64,000 nt of DNA from Epiperipatus broadwayi (GCA_028023455.1 JAQFVV010006309.1:1816511-1880510); one strand, 5' to 3'; counted from the first letter of the stretch, positions 24,338-37,111 are shown. The notes: generated by a model not told the origin, from the sequence alone. Translations and numbers: made by a program.

Positions 24338-25280
24338 GGTACTTGTGACTTATGCCAAATGTGGCCACCTGATGGCAATGCTTCTCTGCAAAAGCACAAA
24401 AATATGCCATTTATTCAGCTCAACTTACAGATTATAGAACAGTTCTGTTCATATTAGCCATTAGCAGGCCTCAGTGGTGTTGCACACTGTCTTTATGTCA
24501 CTATGGAAATAGTGGACACTTCACAGATCACTACCGTAGGATGGAAGGGTGTATGAAATCCAACTGGCCATAAGTGTTTTAGGTGCATTATAAGTAACAA
24601 TCTTACACCTCACCTGACATAATATTACATACTAATAATTGTAAGCCTGTTGCTATGTTTTCCTACACATTTTTGAAGGTGAAAATTGCAAAAGAGTAGG
24701 TCTCAGAAACATTTCACATAAGTCATGCAAAAAGGCATGTTTGTGGGAGAACAGCTATGAGAGCAATAAAATGGCTTTATTGTACATTATTTTGGAAATC
24801 ATAATCTTAGTTTGCTCAGACTAGTGCATATATTGGCTGATTCTTTGAAAGCAAAACCATTGTTCCCCCCACATTCCAGTGCTATGCAATGAAAGCTTGG
24901 TTTTCTCAGAGTAATGCATGTATTGTCCAATCCTTTGGTTCAGCAAAACCATCGGACACCCACTGCACATTCCAATGCTACATGCTGAAAGCTTGGTTTG
25001 GTCAAAGTAGTGCTTGTATTGACCAATCCTTCAGATCTGCAAAACCATTGGACAAACTTCCCCTGCATGCCAGCACTATGCACTGAAATGTATAATGTAA
25101 TTAAAAAATGTAATTTAGAATATAAAGTTGGTTTGTAAATTTTTTTAAAAAAACTTTGAAAAATTGATGGAGAACTGAAAGCAAAAAATTATCAGCCTGG
25201 TAATGGTGATGTTACATTTCATTATTTTTGCAAGCAACAACACCATCAAGTAGTCACATTGTGTATAAGTCACAACTACC
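24338..25280. mobile_element. Non-autonomous Merlin-family element (943 bp)
   Basis: The left TIR is ggtacttgtgacttatgcca; the right TIR on the minus strand is ggtagttgtgacttatacac. Similarity continues to CTGATGG about 40 bases in. A perfect 8-bp TSD CAATCTTC flanks it (24,330-24,337; 25,281-25,288). Subterminal blocks CCTGATGG, CAAAAGCACAAAAATATGCC and ATCAGCCTGGTAA match the complete Merlin at 12,008-13,869. It has no transposase. The interior carries a 96-bp tandem repeat. It would have needed a Merlin transposase in trans. Confidence 0.93.
24808..25086 (+). repeat. Three tandem ~96-bp repeats inside the Merlin MITE
   Basis: Each unit follows the pattern gcttggttt.ctca.agtag, tgcatgtattg.ccaatcc, agcaaaaccat.ggaca, ccagtgctatgca.tga. 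The period is 96 bp (32 codons), so the ORF at 24,889-25,086 reads a repeating KAWFxQSxACIxQSFxSAKP. Units differ by about 15-20%, so the array is not new. I read it as a structural repeat, not a protein. Confidence 0.85.
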
Positions 25281-26126
25281 CAATCTTCTTTTAAATTAAC
25301 ACTGTCAGATAAGCTTATATTTAAAAAAAGGAATGGTTAAAAAGTATGATAATTTTAACGATAAACATTTATTCAAGTTTTTTTTTTTTACTAATAATTT
25401 TCATTAATATAACTTAATTGATATTCATGTGATATGAAAAATATTGTTTTTAAAAGAAAAAAATTAACAATATTAAAACTTACATTATTTTGTTTAAAGA
25501 GTTTTTCTTTAATCTGTTTATGACTGCATGCTTTATAATTTAAATGCATATCATATCTATTACTTGCCATCTTTAAAAAAGTCGAGGGGAGGTAAATTAT
25601 AAAACATATGATAGGATATTAGATTGCAGTTGGTAAATTAAAATTATAATCTTTATTTTGTCCACTTAATGGTTATTTCAATAAATTTTTATTATTATTA
25701 ATCTAAGTTCTTTGATTTGCCTATTGCATCATTCATTATAAAACTATTTTATTACACAATTTATTTTACCATTAAGTTAATTCATTGTACATCCCATACT
25801 ATACTATATCATCAAATAAGTCTTCATTTATTGAATTTTATTTTATTTTCTATTCTATTTTATTTTATTCTATGGACCATTGGTCCCTTAGAAATTTATG
25901 AGTCCATTATAAATATAAATTTCAATGCAATAGAGCTATTTGTGAATCACATACTTATTTGTCTATTTTTAATTATATATTTTAGTTGCCTTGGTACAAC
26001 CTTTATGTAGTATATTCAATCTGTCCAAATATTTAGTGTATAAGTGGATAAAACCACTTGGTTCATGGTTTTATTTATTATATACTTGCCCAAATCTATG
26101 AGGCACTTGCAGATCAAATTTGGATG

Positions 26127-26520
26127 TATATGACTTCAGCTAATATTCCATTATTTGACAATATTTCTTTTGATATCTTTTTGCTAACAAAAACACAAAC
26201 ATAGGGGTCCATAAGCAATTTGAATTATTAGATAATATCCAATCAATTATTCCTATTGATATTACAGTCCAAGATGAATTCAATTATCTTAGCTTTATAG
26301 TTGTCAGTATAGCATTTGTGATAACCCCTTTGTTTTAATCATAAAGATACCAAATGTAAGTTCATGCCCCCTATTTCTAAGTTTTCTTACAATGCATATC
26401 CCTTTGCTATATGTTCCAAATATATTTATAAAAGTAAGATAAAATAAACAAAATTTTAAGCAAAAGAAAATATTTTTTTTGCTAAATTATTTTTGTAGCT
26501 ATGGCAATACAAAATAATAT
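26127..26520 (-). repeat. Duplicated segment, partial inverted copy 3
   Basis: Reverse complement of about 23,890-24,300. On the plus strand it reads ttcagctaatattccattat, gctaacaaaaacacaaacat, ggggtccataagcaatttga, ttcatgccccctatttctaa, ctttgctatatgttc and tttgtagctatggcaatac. It begins only about 15 bases after copy 2 ends, so copy 2 and copy 3 could form a fold-back. Confidence 0.85.
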
Positions 26521-27476
26521 ATTGCAAATTATATCATTTTCTTGATATTGTTTATTACATTCTTGTTGCTTATGTGAACACTTTATTTTTTATTAATTAG
26601 TTTCTTTTTTCATTTCATTATGTAGTCCCATCCAAGTGGATTGATTGCATATTACATTAGCTATGAATTTTTTGAAAATATAAAAATATACAGAAAAAAT
26701 GAATAATATAAGCAGTTAACTGCATAACTATATAAACATATTTATAATAAAGTTCAATTATTTCATTTATTTATTGTGAGTTAAATAGATGTATATAATA
26801 AATTTAACAATTGTAAACTAACTGTATTCAAATTAAAACTATTTTTATTTTAAACAATAAAAATATACATATAGTCTTATTAAAAATTAATATTATATAA
26901 CTTTTTAGCAATTTCTTCCAAGAATTTTCAATTTATGCTTTTATTTCTCTTATATACTGCTTTTATATGTGATCATTGACTAAAGTGAGCATCATGTATC
27001 TATTATTTCAAGAATACCAAACTAATATTGTAATGATTTTTCATAATGGTTCTATTTTTTCTTCCTTATAGATAAATGTGACATTTTTCATATCAAGAAT
27101 ATAAAAAAAGCTAATTTCAAAAACAAAATTAGTTGTTAAATAAAGTGTATCAAAAATCAACTAGAAAATATGAATTATTAGCTAAAATAAGGTATTTTTA
27201 CTTGATTTATTTAATATATTCCTGATTACAATAGCATACCAATAGCATTTCAAAATAATATGATTACAATATTTGATAAAGGAAATACATTTTTATCATA
27301 GGAAATTATTACAATTGCTTTTATTTTGAGATTATGGTTTGTTCTTAATTTTGGGAAAATTGGGATAAAATACAGTCTGGAAAATGTTTCTGTATGTGTT
27401 TAAAACTTATATACGTAAATTATTTAAAAAATGATGAAGTTAAAAAAGAAAATATCAGTTCTCCAAAAAGTAATGC
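26521..27476. other. AT-rich, no feature recognised
   Basis: Nothing supported. Confidence 0.5.
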
Positions 27477-27484
27477 TTCTAAAG

Positions 27485-27883
27485 CGGGGGTCCCCAACCC
27501 TATGCCCGCGGTCACCACGGCACCCGCAGACCATTTTACATGTGCCCGCCGCTATCTGAACACAATAAAAAATTATTTATCTGATACAAATAAATTTCAT
27601 TTTTAAAATTTCTTATAAATTATTGTATTGTATTATAATCAAACTGTAGGGCATACTATACTTTTACAGCGTAAAAATATAAATGTTAATTATATGTTAA
27701 AATTTTATTTTTGAAATAAATATTTTTTTGTACATTATGTGTAATATTAACAATATCCAACTATAAATTTACATTGAAAAAATAAATGGTGCCCGCCTTC
27801 TGGTTAAAAAAAATAAATGGTGCCTGCCACCTGGCCGGTATTATAGAATGTGCTCTTAAGGGCAAAAAGGTTAGGGATCCCTG
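27485..27883. mobile_element. hAT-type miniature transposon (399 bp)
   Basis: The left end is CGGGGGTCCCCAACCCTATG. The right end on the minus strand is CAGGGATCCCTAACCTTTTT, then GCCC. These are typical hAT ends (CAGGGGTCCCCAACC-type). A perfect 8-bp TSD TTCTAAAG is at 27,477-27,484 and 27,884-27,891. The interior repeats aataaatggtgcc(c/t)gcc twice near 27,780 and 27,811. It is GC-rich relative to its surroundings at both ends. The 70-codon ORF spanning its left end is chance. Mobilised in trans by a hAT transposase not present here. Confidence 0.93.
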
Positions 27884-27891
27884 TTCTAAAG

Positions 27892-30449
27892 GTTCAAAGT
27901 TGTCTTGTCTGTTCAAGTAGAAATTTTTTTCATATCTTGAAGACTAATTTTTTCACGAAGACAATCAAAATATAATTTAAAATTGTTTCATATAAATAAA
28001 TCAAAACATATTTTTGATAAATTATTTAATGCCTCCCCCCCAACTTTTATTTTTAATTTAAATTGCAATAATGTTTTGTCTTTTCTTATAAAAGTATTTT
28101 TCTGAATCTCTTGAATGTGAAATTAAAGGCTTTTTAAAATCATATACAGATACAAAATGTTTTTGAAGAATAATTATTTAAATGAATTGATTTTATTTTT
28201 AAAATATAGCTTTATAAGTGCACGTTACAAGGACAACTTAAAGTAAAATGCATACTTGCAAATTTTTACTCCTTATTTAGTATGTAAAACGAGAACACAT
28301 CATTACTATTATTGCTATTAGTGGCATATTTCTAAATGCATTTTATACTATAATTATATATATATGCATGTATAAAATACTCAAACTAAATTATAAAAAT
28401 TATATTTAATTTGTAACTCACATTATTATATGCTTTTTCTTGTGAATAACAATAATTATTTCAGCTGAATCTTTGAAACTTGTTTTAATTAATTCTAATG
28501 TCTCTCTTTTTTTTACCATTTCCCCCTTATTGATTCCTTCTTATAATAAAATGTGCAATGAGTTTTATATTGTTCTTTTAATAATCTTTATAAGGAAGAT
28601 TTCGATCCTATTTCTTATTCTTATTATCTACTTCAATTTTTGTGTGCCCTTTACTGTTTATTTCTTACATTTTCTTAAAATGGGCCTGAAAATTTTGATA
28701 ATTTTTAGAGGCTGTTCCAAAAATGACTGGGCCATTACTACTTAGTGAATAATCTTTTATTGGTAGATGAACAATTAGTCTATTTTATTTATTTTATTAG
28801 TTTTTTAACTTTTTTTTGTTTATCTTAATTTTTTTGGGAGTTAAAATAGTCATACTTTTTAATGAGAATTTGCTAATGATGATGATGAGTGTTAGTGAGA
28901 AAGTATATCTCATTAATTTTTACTTAAAAAGATAAAGATTCCAGGCAAATTAGCATGATTAGATGAGTGCTTATAAACAAAATCTGATTGTGACACACTG
29001 TAATCTTCACCATTAGCAATGGAAATTTAATATATGAATGACTATAGTCAGAAACTATAATGACTTCATTTCAAATTATGTGGAAGAAATCAGTAATAAA
29101 CACCTCCCATACATGAGGTATATTTTTAGAAGAAATGATAATAAATAAACAGAAAATCCTAAACTGGATACCTTGAGATTATAAAAGAATGTAAAAAAAA
29201 ACCACATGTGAAATGAATCATTAAAGTAAGAATGTAAATTATGGGATGTAGACATAAAGGGCTATGGATGCAGAGAAATAGTTGAAAATAATGATGATGA
29301 TATATGTGTTAAAATTTTGTGAATAGATTGCCAGAAATCAATATTGCTTTGGTTCGATAATTATAACAAAATTTATTTTGTTTAAATAAATGTGTTAATA
29401 CATTAATACATAGAACTTGTTTACAAATTAATAAATTCACCCTAAGCATTAAAATATTTTCAAAATAAATTATTATATTTTTTTTCTTAAAAATTAATTT
29501 GCATTTATTTAATTCAGATAATAATAAACAAAATTAAGTTGCTTTTCATTTTAATTAAAAAAAAAAAAATTGAGGAAAAGGTAATTCCCAGAAATACAAA
29601 TAATTGTTTTAATTAAAGAGATGGGAAATTGAAATCCAAAACAATTATAAATTACTACATGTTAATTGAGATATAATAGATTTATATTATTAGTTATAAG
29701 ATTATTAACAAAATCATTTTTCTTTAATTAATGTATTTATTTGCTAAATGAGCATATTTTTAGAAACCCTGTAAAAATTTAATCCATTATTTATGCATGT
29801 ATTATTTTTTCAGATCCATAATTTTCTTTCTTTGATTGCTATAAAAATACATGTCCACAGACATGCCATTTTTTATACTATTGTTTTATTAACTTCTATC
29901 ATTGGCGAATCATAGGTCTAATGCATTATTTTGTCACAGGGATAAATTTTTGAAATAATTAAACAATAACAATCCTTTTTTTATCTTGAAAAATAATATT
30001 TCTATTTTATGTTATATTCATGCTGCAAGTTAATTTAGGAATATAATATCTTTTTCTTTTTAAATTAAAAATGTATTAATCTTTTCTATGTTCCTCATGA
30101 AGTGTTTTAGTCTGATGTTGTTAATTGTCTCAGAATCTAGGGCTGTTTGCTATCACTGTAATTAGTTGAAGTTCTTTACTTTACTCATTTAAAATCTATA
30201 ATACCTTAACCATAGGTTTGCCAATAAGTTGAACCTCATATCTCACAAAAACAATCTATATTTTTGCAATAGCAAAGATAAACATAGGAGGAAAGAATAT
30301 TTTCAGTCGATACCATTAGCTACCCCCCCCCCATTAGTAATTTTTTAAATTTAAATGTTACTATATAAAATATATAAATTTATATTTAAATTGTTTTTTA
30401 TGTGTCATTTAAAATAAAAAAAATAGAATCATTGCTTTATTCTTATTTA
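27892..30449. other. AT-rich, no feature recognised
   Basis: A 90-codon ORF (28,473-28,745) is Leu/Ile/Phe-rich, as random AT-rich DNA would be; no family recognised. A C-run lies at 30,325-30,333. Confidence 0.45.
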
Positions 30450-30574
30450 GATATATGATTTTTTTTTTCAGTGTCATAGCATCGGCCGGGACGCGAACCC
30501 GCAACCCGGGCAACTGCTTGTAAGGCAGTCGCGCTGACCTCTCAACCACCAATGCAAGACGATATGTGATTTTT
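30450..30574 (-). mobile_element. Short tRNA-derived SINE with TSDs (family G), copy 1
   Basis: The tRNA-like core is 30,479-30,555 on the minus strand. Acceptor halves GCATTGG and CCGATGC pair over seven positions. The A box is TGGTTGAGAGG, the anticodon arm is ACTGC-CTTACAA-GCAGT, and the B box is GGTTCGCGTCC. The core resembles metazoan tRNA-Gly but has about 7 extra bases before the T arm and a TAC triplet in the anticodon position. A short TATGACACTG tail and A10 follow. Imperfect TSDs GATAT(A/G)TGATTTTT lie at 30,450-30,463 and 30,561-30,574. It is therefore a retroposed SINE, not a working tRNA gene. Confidence 0.85.
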
Positions 30575-30989
30575 AGTGATAAAATTGTGATATTTATCAC
30601 TTTTTTATTGCCTTATAACATTAAAAAATATTATTTTCAGAATTGTCTATTATTGATGAAGATGTATATATAAAAATTGTGATATGTTTTATTTTTATAA
30701 ATATATCAAATAGATTACTTTATTGAAAAGTCAAGGACTTTTTAAGAACCAAAGAAAAAAAAGAAGACATATTGAATGGCTTAAAAATGTCTAACTTGAT
30801 GGGACACTCTGGTTTTGTTTATGCATAAACTTTTAAAAGCATTTTATTGAAAAAAATATTAGCAACAGTGAATTTACAAATGATCTAGATTTTGGTAGAT
30901 CAATTGAAGTATAAAATTTGTCCAAGGCATATATAAATTTTATTTTTTAAAAATTATAAACAGTAAAATATTAAAAAGTAATTTTATCT
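30575..30989. other. AT-rich, no feature recognised
   Basis: Nothing supported. Confidence 0.5.
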
Positions 30990-31870
30990 AATCAATGTAA
31001 TTATTATTAACCTACCGATTTTCACTATTTTTTGACAACTTTCTTTGTTCTCACTAGATTTAATTGATTTAAGCTTTCAATTTTTATTTTGTTATTTATT
31101 ACTTATAAGAATATAATAAATTTGACCTCATTTGATAGATATTTATATTTAGAAATTAAATAAATTTTAAAAAAATCACATTTGATTCCTGGAATTATTT
31201 AAAAATATATATTTATTCAAAACAAAACAGAGTCACGTCATCAAATTTTAAGTAGAGCCGATTCAATTTATAGAATGAATGAAATCTTCCTTGTTTCAAA
31301 TTTGATTTAAAAATCTAAATGAATTTTTTTTAATAACTACTAAATTTATTAAATTATGCTTTACAAGTTTACAATTTTTTCATAATTTTTATAATATTGC
31401 TAAATATAATACCAATCAGGTGAATGACTTCATTTTGTAGACAGCTGTTTCCCATGATTATAATCTATAGTAACAATATTTAGAAGAAAATATTCTTTTT
31501 TATTTAAAAATAAAACATTTCCGTAAAAAATGAATATATAAATGCACTTTTCATTTTTAATAATTATTACATAATTAGGTTACCAATGTAATCATAAACT
31601 TTTCAAAAAATGAAATTTTTACATCACCATAATATTTTCTAGATGACTGTAATATTTTCTCGAAGTGAACACACAAGGTTTGAGATCATGAAATATATAA
31701 TGGGTATCCTTCATTGGCAGAACTTGTGATCATTTGTTGGACCAACCTCTTGGCTTTCCAAGCCATCTATTGATGTTTTTGTATTTTAAAGTTGTAAAAA
31801 CAAAAAGCTTCAGAAAAGTTTCAGCAGAGGGTGAAAAACACAAATTTAAAATTTCAAAAAACTGAAGGGT
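30990..31870 (+). repeat. Ancient dispersed repeat, partner of 46,370-47,230
   Basis: Long co-linear similarity: ctttctttgttctcactaga, gaatataataaatttgac, gaaattaaataaattttaaa, aaaaataaaacatttc.gta, aataattattaca.aatta and ctcgaagtgaacacacaagg versus cttgaagtaatctcacaaag. No coding signature. In the 46 kb copy it is followed at once by the hAT-related repeat, so both may belong to one element. Confidence 0.75.
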
Positions 31871-34640
31871 GTCTCTAACTCTCTGAAATTAATTAAAGTT
31901 AATGTAGATTTTTTTTAATATGTAGTTATTATGATATTAAAATTACTATAAATGTCCACTTATTGTAATATTAAAATTACACTATATAAGTACTGAATAT
32001 GTACACACATTGTGAAAATAATAGGTTGAAATGTTTTAAATTATAATATCTGATTTGTATTTAAAACAAATAGTTATGTCATACTTTATGTGTTCAACAT
32101 TTCAATCAACTATCATTAACTTGTTCTTACATACAATTTTTAATAGATTCCTTGTCTCTACTTTTTCTTGTTTTTTAAGTGATTATAGAACCTTATTGTA
32201 TAAATATACTGGCAGTATAACAAATTTCACATGATTTTAGATAACTCAAATAATATATATATATTGTGAAAATACATTTAACTGACCACACAAAAATCAC
32301 CACTCATATATACATCATAAAGACTGAATTTACCAACACAATCAAAAGCATATTATTGTTTATAAGTTGATATGTTTTTGTAAAATTGACAGTTAAAATT
32401 ATATTATTGACAATGTATATGTATACCAAACCCTTAAACGCAAGCAAACAAAAATCTCTAAAAACAAAAGAAAGAAAGCATTAATGTTAAATTGTTTATT
32501 ATTAATCCAGCATTAAATTATAAAAAGATCAAAATGACATTAACAATAAAAGCAAAGTGTGAATTTGAAACTCACAATCTAAAAATAAAACATAATACAA
32601 GATAAAACATTTTCCTTCTTTTTAAGAAAAAGGGAAGGCAAATAAATTACATTGTCAAGAAAAGAAATTCTTAAAACCAATTTATTTATCATATTAACTA
32701 TCCTTAATATTGAAGTTCATAAACCATTATTATTGTAATTTAATGAAGTTGATTAAAGGATCCACTTTAATTTTATAAAGCTTATATTTTTAATCCAAGT
32801 TATAAGCTAGAAAGAACAAACTACGCATGGCTAATAAGTGATAAAACATTGTGAGGATGGAGCTGCTCATCCTACAAACATGATTCCTGATATGGTTATC
32901 ATTTCAAATTAACATCATGATGACCATGATAGTAAAAAGATCTACAAGGTGCTACAATCAAGCAAATAAATTACCTCAACTCAGGAAAAATAGTTTATAA
33001 AAGAGTCACCAACATGAAGACCCAGATGGTGACCAAAGATTATCTGATGGTCCACCATTCAGTTCATGCAAAGGGACTTTCCTAAGAGCAAGGATACTCA
33101 CACATTTCACAATGTGAATTACAAGGCTTTCAACTATGGCTGGACTATGCTGGATTAATATCCCAACTTATATTTTTCTACTTTTTTTATTGTTATTTTG
33201 CTTGTTAAATTGGTTTTTTAACAGAGAGCCGATCCACCAAATCACCAATTATAATAGTTAGAGGGGGATTATCAATTCTATTTTTTTTTGTTTTTCATTT
33301 AATAATAAAATTTAGGGGCAGACTCCTAACTTGCTTGCTAATTGGTATATTAGTCTACTGACTTGAAAGGGGAGACTTTAATCTTATTTTATATTAAGCA
33401 CTGACACTTTGATTGATACAGTATTTTTTTGTTCAATGTTTGTGTTTAATTAAATTAATTATTAATTATTTGTAATTCAGAATGTATGACTAACTCTTGA
33501 ATAATTGACCTGTCTTATCATAGATCTATATAATGACAGATTGGGAGGAAGTTCAGAATCTATAAGCAATTCTCAACAGATCATAAAATATGAATAGACA
33601 GAGTAGAAATTAATAATCAAATAATTTCATGGAATTTTAGTCATCAAAGAGTTAATTGTTAAGATATAGTTTCAAATTGTCTTCAATGTAAAATTGAGTT
33701 TGTTAAATTGGAATGGGGAATGACCATCCTTCATAGGGATTATGGGTTAATAAATGGTTAATGAATAAGAATGAAGGATGATCATGTCCATACAATCATT
33801 AAACATTAGATTTTTTTATTTTCCAATGAATCACACCATACGCATATCCAATGTACATATCAGATACAGAATAATCATACCTTGGACTAGGGTAGATTTA
33901 CATTCTCCTTGAGTTTGAACTCTGTGGCATAATGAGGATCAAGAGTGATGAATTAAGGGAAGTTGTGCAAGTGTGAACCCCCACCCCACTCAATCATTAA
34001 TCATCATGGGACCACTTCCTAAAACTTAGAAAAATCATCAAATAACTGACTTGCCTTATCATGTGTAATGCCTTCCCATGAAGACCAAATGGGTGACCAT
34101 AGTTAATTATATATTACAAGGAGGACAGCTCATCCATATAGATAGGCATATATTTTTATTTTATTAAAAGTGCATATTTATTAGATTATTTTAAAATGAC
34201 AGTTTTTGAGCAGTTTTTTTTATTATTTATCTCAAATAAATCAGAGTTTTTTGTTGTAATTATATATTTAAATTCATTATAAATCAAGATAAAAATAAAT
34301 CGTGAGATTTCTTTTACTAAAAGTTTTTTTTTTAAAGTTATAATTCTTAGAAAAATGCAGGTTGAGGGAATAAAATAGTTCAGATATTAGCAATTAACTC
34401 TACTATTGAAACTTTAGATATTAAAAGTATTTTATAATCTATTATGCTAATTGATCCAGAATTTTTCCACTAATTAAAAAAAAAGAGAAATGACCCCCCC
34501 CCCCCAAAAAAAAATGAAAAAATTAGAACTATAAAAAAAATATGTCTAAAAAAATAAAATAATAGATGTGAATCCGGTTCATAAAAGAATAAAAACAGAT
34601 ACATTAGGAAATTTCCTTTTGTTTTACTATTTGGCATTTT
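31871..34640. other. No gene; small inverted repeat at 33,720-33,787
   Basis: Sequence from 32,850 to 34,150 is slightly less AT-rich and has loose internal echoes (catgaagaccc.gatggtgac at 33,014; catgaagaccaaatgggtga at 34,076). A hairpin atgaccatccttcat / atgaaggatgatcat occupies 33,720-33,787. A C-run followed by an A-run lies at 34,494-34,512. The superfamily is unclear. Confidence 0.4.
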
Positions 34641-35430
34641 GACTAGTTGGCATTTTATCTGGCTTGTACTTGTATTCGTATATATATATAAAGCACCCTG
34701 AAAAGAAATTAAAATATGATATTAACAGCACCGAGAAAATGTTTTCTGGCTATGTGATATCAGAACTTTTCCCACAGAGAATTACATCTCATATCACCAC
34801 CTGAAGCTATCTGTATGAACATCAACCAAGGAAAGGAAAGATTTGCAGGGTTAGCTGACGAAGTCAAAGAAACCAATGGAACAGATTAAGGATTCACACC
34901 AGTCATCGCAAGAAAACTCATATAAGAACTTTGACCATCTGGAAAAAGTTGTCTCTCTGATCGATCAAGGATAATTATAAACTTTTAATGAAGAACTTTT
35001 TCTTTAATTTTGGTGTAATAGAGTAATAGATTCCATTAACTCAAGTATAAAAAAAAGTTTCAACACTAGAGAGGGTTTTTATGAGGGATTATTAATTTTA
35101 TATAATTTTGTATTGAGTAACAAGGGGGATATGTTTTTTATGTTACTAATTTTTATTAATCAAAATTTTGTTTTGTTTGTATAATTTTCTTTCAATTATT
35201 ATATTCAAAATATGTGTACAAGAATGAATGTCAACAGCTCGATCTAAAAAGTCAAAACAAAAACAGGCGGGGAGAGGGTTAAAAGTCAGTTAATAATTCT
35301 GATTATAAGTAAACACAGGAACCTTATGTCAGAATCTTGTCTTTGAAATAGAAATGCTCAACAGCTGCAAGCAAACAGCAGACACTTGCACCATCTCTTA
35401 AAAGTTTGAATAAATTATTTAACATCACAG
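34641..35430. other. Unassigned; promoter-like TATA and purine tract
   Basis: TATATATATATAAAGCACC at 34,679 resembles a TATA element. A purine run aacaagggggat at 35,118 precedes tatgttttttatg, as a polypurine tract precedes an LTR, but no paired LTR or primer-binding site was found. Unresolved. Confidence 0.25.
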
Positions 35431-35790
35431 GGAGAGGGTTTGAGTGCTGCACTACTGCACATTCTTATAGTAAGCCACCCTAGAATTTCATACCTATTTG
35501 GACAGGGTTTCCATAGTCAGTTTGGGCCACCGTTGTTCATAGGTTTTGTAACACCACATGTTCACTTGGGAAAAGAATATACAAAGCAAAACTCTCCATA
35601 CAGTAGTGCCATCTTGTGCAAACAAGAGCAATCAATGGATGCCAGAAAGCTTGTGCATAAAATCCCTATCTAGTGCCTACTCATCCAATATCCCCATAGT
35701 AGTTTCTGGTTTGTGGCCATCATCAGTGAGGAGCCTTGGATCTGAGAGCATTGCACCTAGATCTTAGGATCTAATACAACCCTCCAGCAG
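35431..35790. other. GC-raised island with overlapping ORFs
   Basis: About 360 bases are visibly richer in G+C than their surroundings. Two plus-strand ORFs (35,440-35,673 and 35,558-35,767, 77 and 69 codons) overlap out of frame. The minus strand also has protein-like stretches (DGHKPETTMGILDE near 35,720) broken by stops. I recognise no family on either strand. It could be an old exon, a processed pseudogene or an unknown repeat. Confidence 0.3.
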
Positions 35791-37110
35791 CCACCTTTTA
35801 ACTCTACTTAACTACAAAACTATGAGAATGAAATTGAAAACACAATAATATTTTCAATCTAAGCTCAATAGCTTATGTAGTCATATGGAGAGTTTTGCTT
35901 TGTTTAATAACAATTATGTGCTAATATGAGATGGTGATCATGTGATGTTTAGTGAAAAGAATATACATTAAATTCTTGGACCGTATATATAAAAAATGAT
36001 AATGTTTGCATTTAAATTCGTTAGTATTTGTTTTTTTATATTTTTATAATAGATCGAGTCAATTTGGGCTGCTAAAAAAGTAGGAATAAGGAAAGATCCC
36101 AATAAGAGAAAGGAATATGATAAACATTTAAACTTTACTTGTGTCTGTGTTTTAATCTAGATTACTAGTTTAATAATTAAGTGTCCATTTGGTTTAAACA
36201 TTAAAATATAATTAAGAGCATCTTCTTAAGATTTCATCTAAAAATGTTATTTATGTGACATATATAAATAAATTACACTACAATCATCAAATATATTTCA
36301 TGATCTGGTGCTAGGCTATTTACCTAGTGGTGCCCTCATACCGGTAATCATATTTTTTATAACCGTATAAATTTCACAGTCTAAGTATCAGTTTGTAGTT
36401 GCATAATATATTGTAACATGATATGCCACTTTCCATATATATATATCTTACACATATATAAAACCATTTGTAAGATTGTGTGTATGTATATAATGATACA
36501 CGTATGTTTAAAAAACAATATTTATTCTTAAAAGTATTTCAAAAATTATTCCATTTATCACCCAGCATATTTATGAGCATCAATTTATGACCTCAAGCAC
36601 CAATCCTATATTACTATAAGAATTATGCTGGGAGAGTTGGAATACCAATATGGAAATACCCCTGACTAGCTCTACTCAGGGCGGGTGATTGACAAATCGA
36701 TGGAAATCTACGAGGAAGGAGGTTACTATACTTTAATATGCTTGATATACTATTCTAAATTCTTTATACTTTTATAAAAACAGACCTAAATAAACAATAC
36801 CAATAAACATTCATTTCATATTTAAATTTTGTACATTTTTATTTTAACATGATTAAATATTTTGTGCTCTTTATTTTAAGAAAAACACATGTATACACAT
36901 ACTGCTTAGATATTAAAAAGAAATCACATGAATAAAACATATATCGGTTCATATAGTAAGAAAAATCATTTTCTTTTTTTTTTTGATTCTTTCCTTTCTT
37001 TAAAAGTTTATGCATACCGTTCATGATAATGAAGTTTGTAAAGAAAGTTTGTGAAAAATTAAAAGAAACAGACGCTATCTGGAACACTAATTACATATTG
37101 TTGAATTTTT
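35791..37110. other. AT-rich, no feature recognised
   Basis: A modest GC patch at 36,640-36,720 (ctactcagggcgggtgattg) is unassigned. Confidence 0.45.
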
Positions 37111-37111
37111 A

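Larger units (their letters stand above)
23641..26112 (+). repeat. Duplicated segment, copy 2, interrupted by a Merlin MITE
   Basis: Partner of 19,824-21,272. The homology runs 23,641-24,337 and resumes at 25,281-26,112 after the inserted element. Divergence is moderate with small indels, so the duplication is old but clearly alignable by eye. A 97-codon ORF at 25,717 lies in homologous sequence that is not open in copy 1, so it is not supported as a gene. Confidence 0.9.

Noticed and set aside
24889-25086. 65-residue repeat protein
   Set aside because: The frame is a by-product of a 96-bp tandem repeat in a non-coding MITE.
27394-27606. 70-residue ORF with an Ala/Pro-rich middle
   Set aside because: It runs from unique flank across the end of the hAT MITE.
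28473-28745. 90-residue hydrophobic ORF as a membrane protein
   Set aside because: Composition is what T-rich DNA gives by chance; no start context, neighbour or family support. The nearby ggctgttccaaaaatgac was considered as a mariner-type end but has no inverted partner.
30479-30555. Functional tRNA gene with TAC anticodon (Val)
   Set aside because: Extra bases before the T arm, A-tail and flanking TSDs show a retroposed SINE related to tRNA-Gly.
35118-35140. Polypurine tract plus LTR start
   Set aside because: No second LTR, primer-binding site or gag-pol remnant found nearby.
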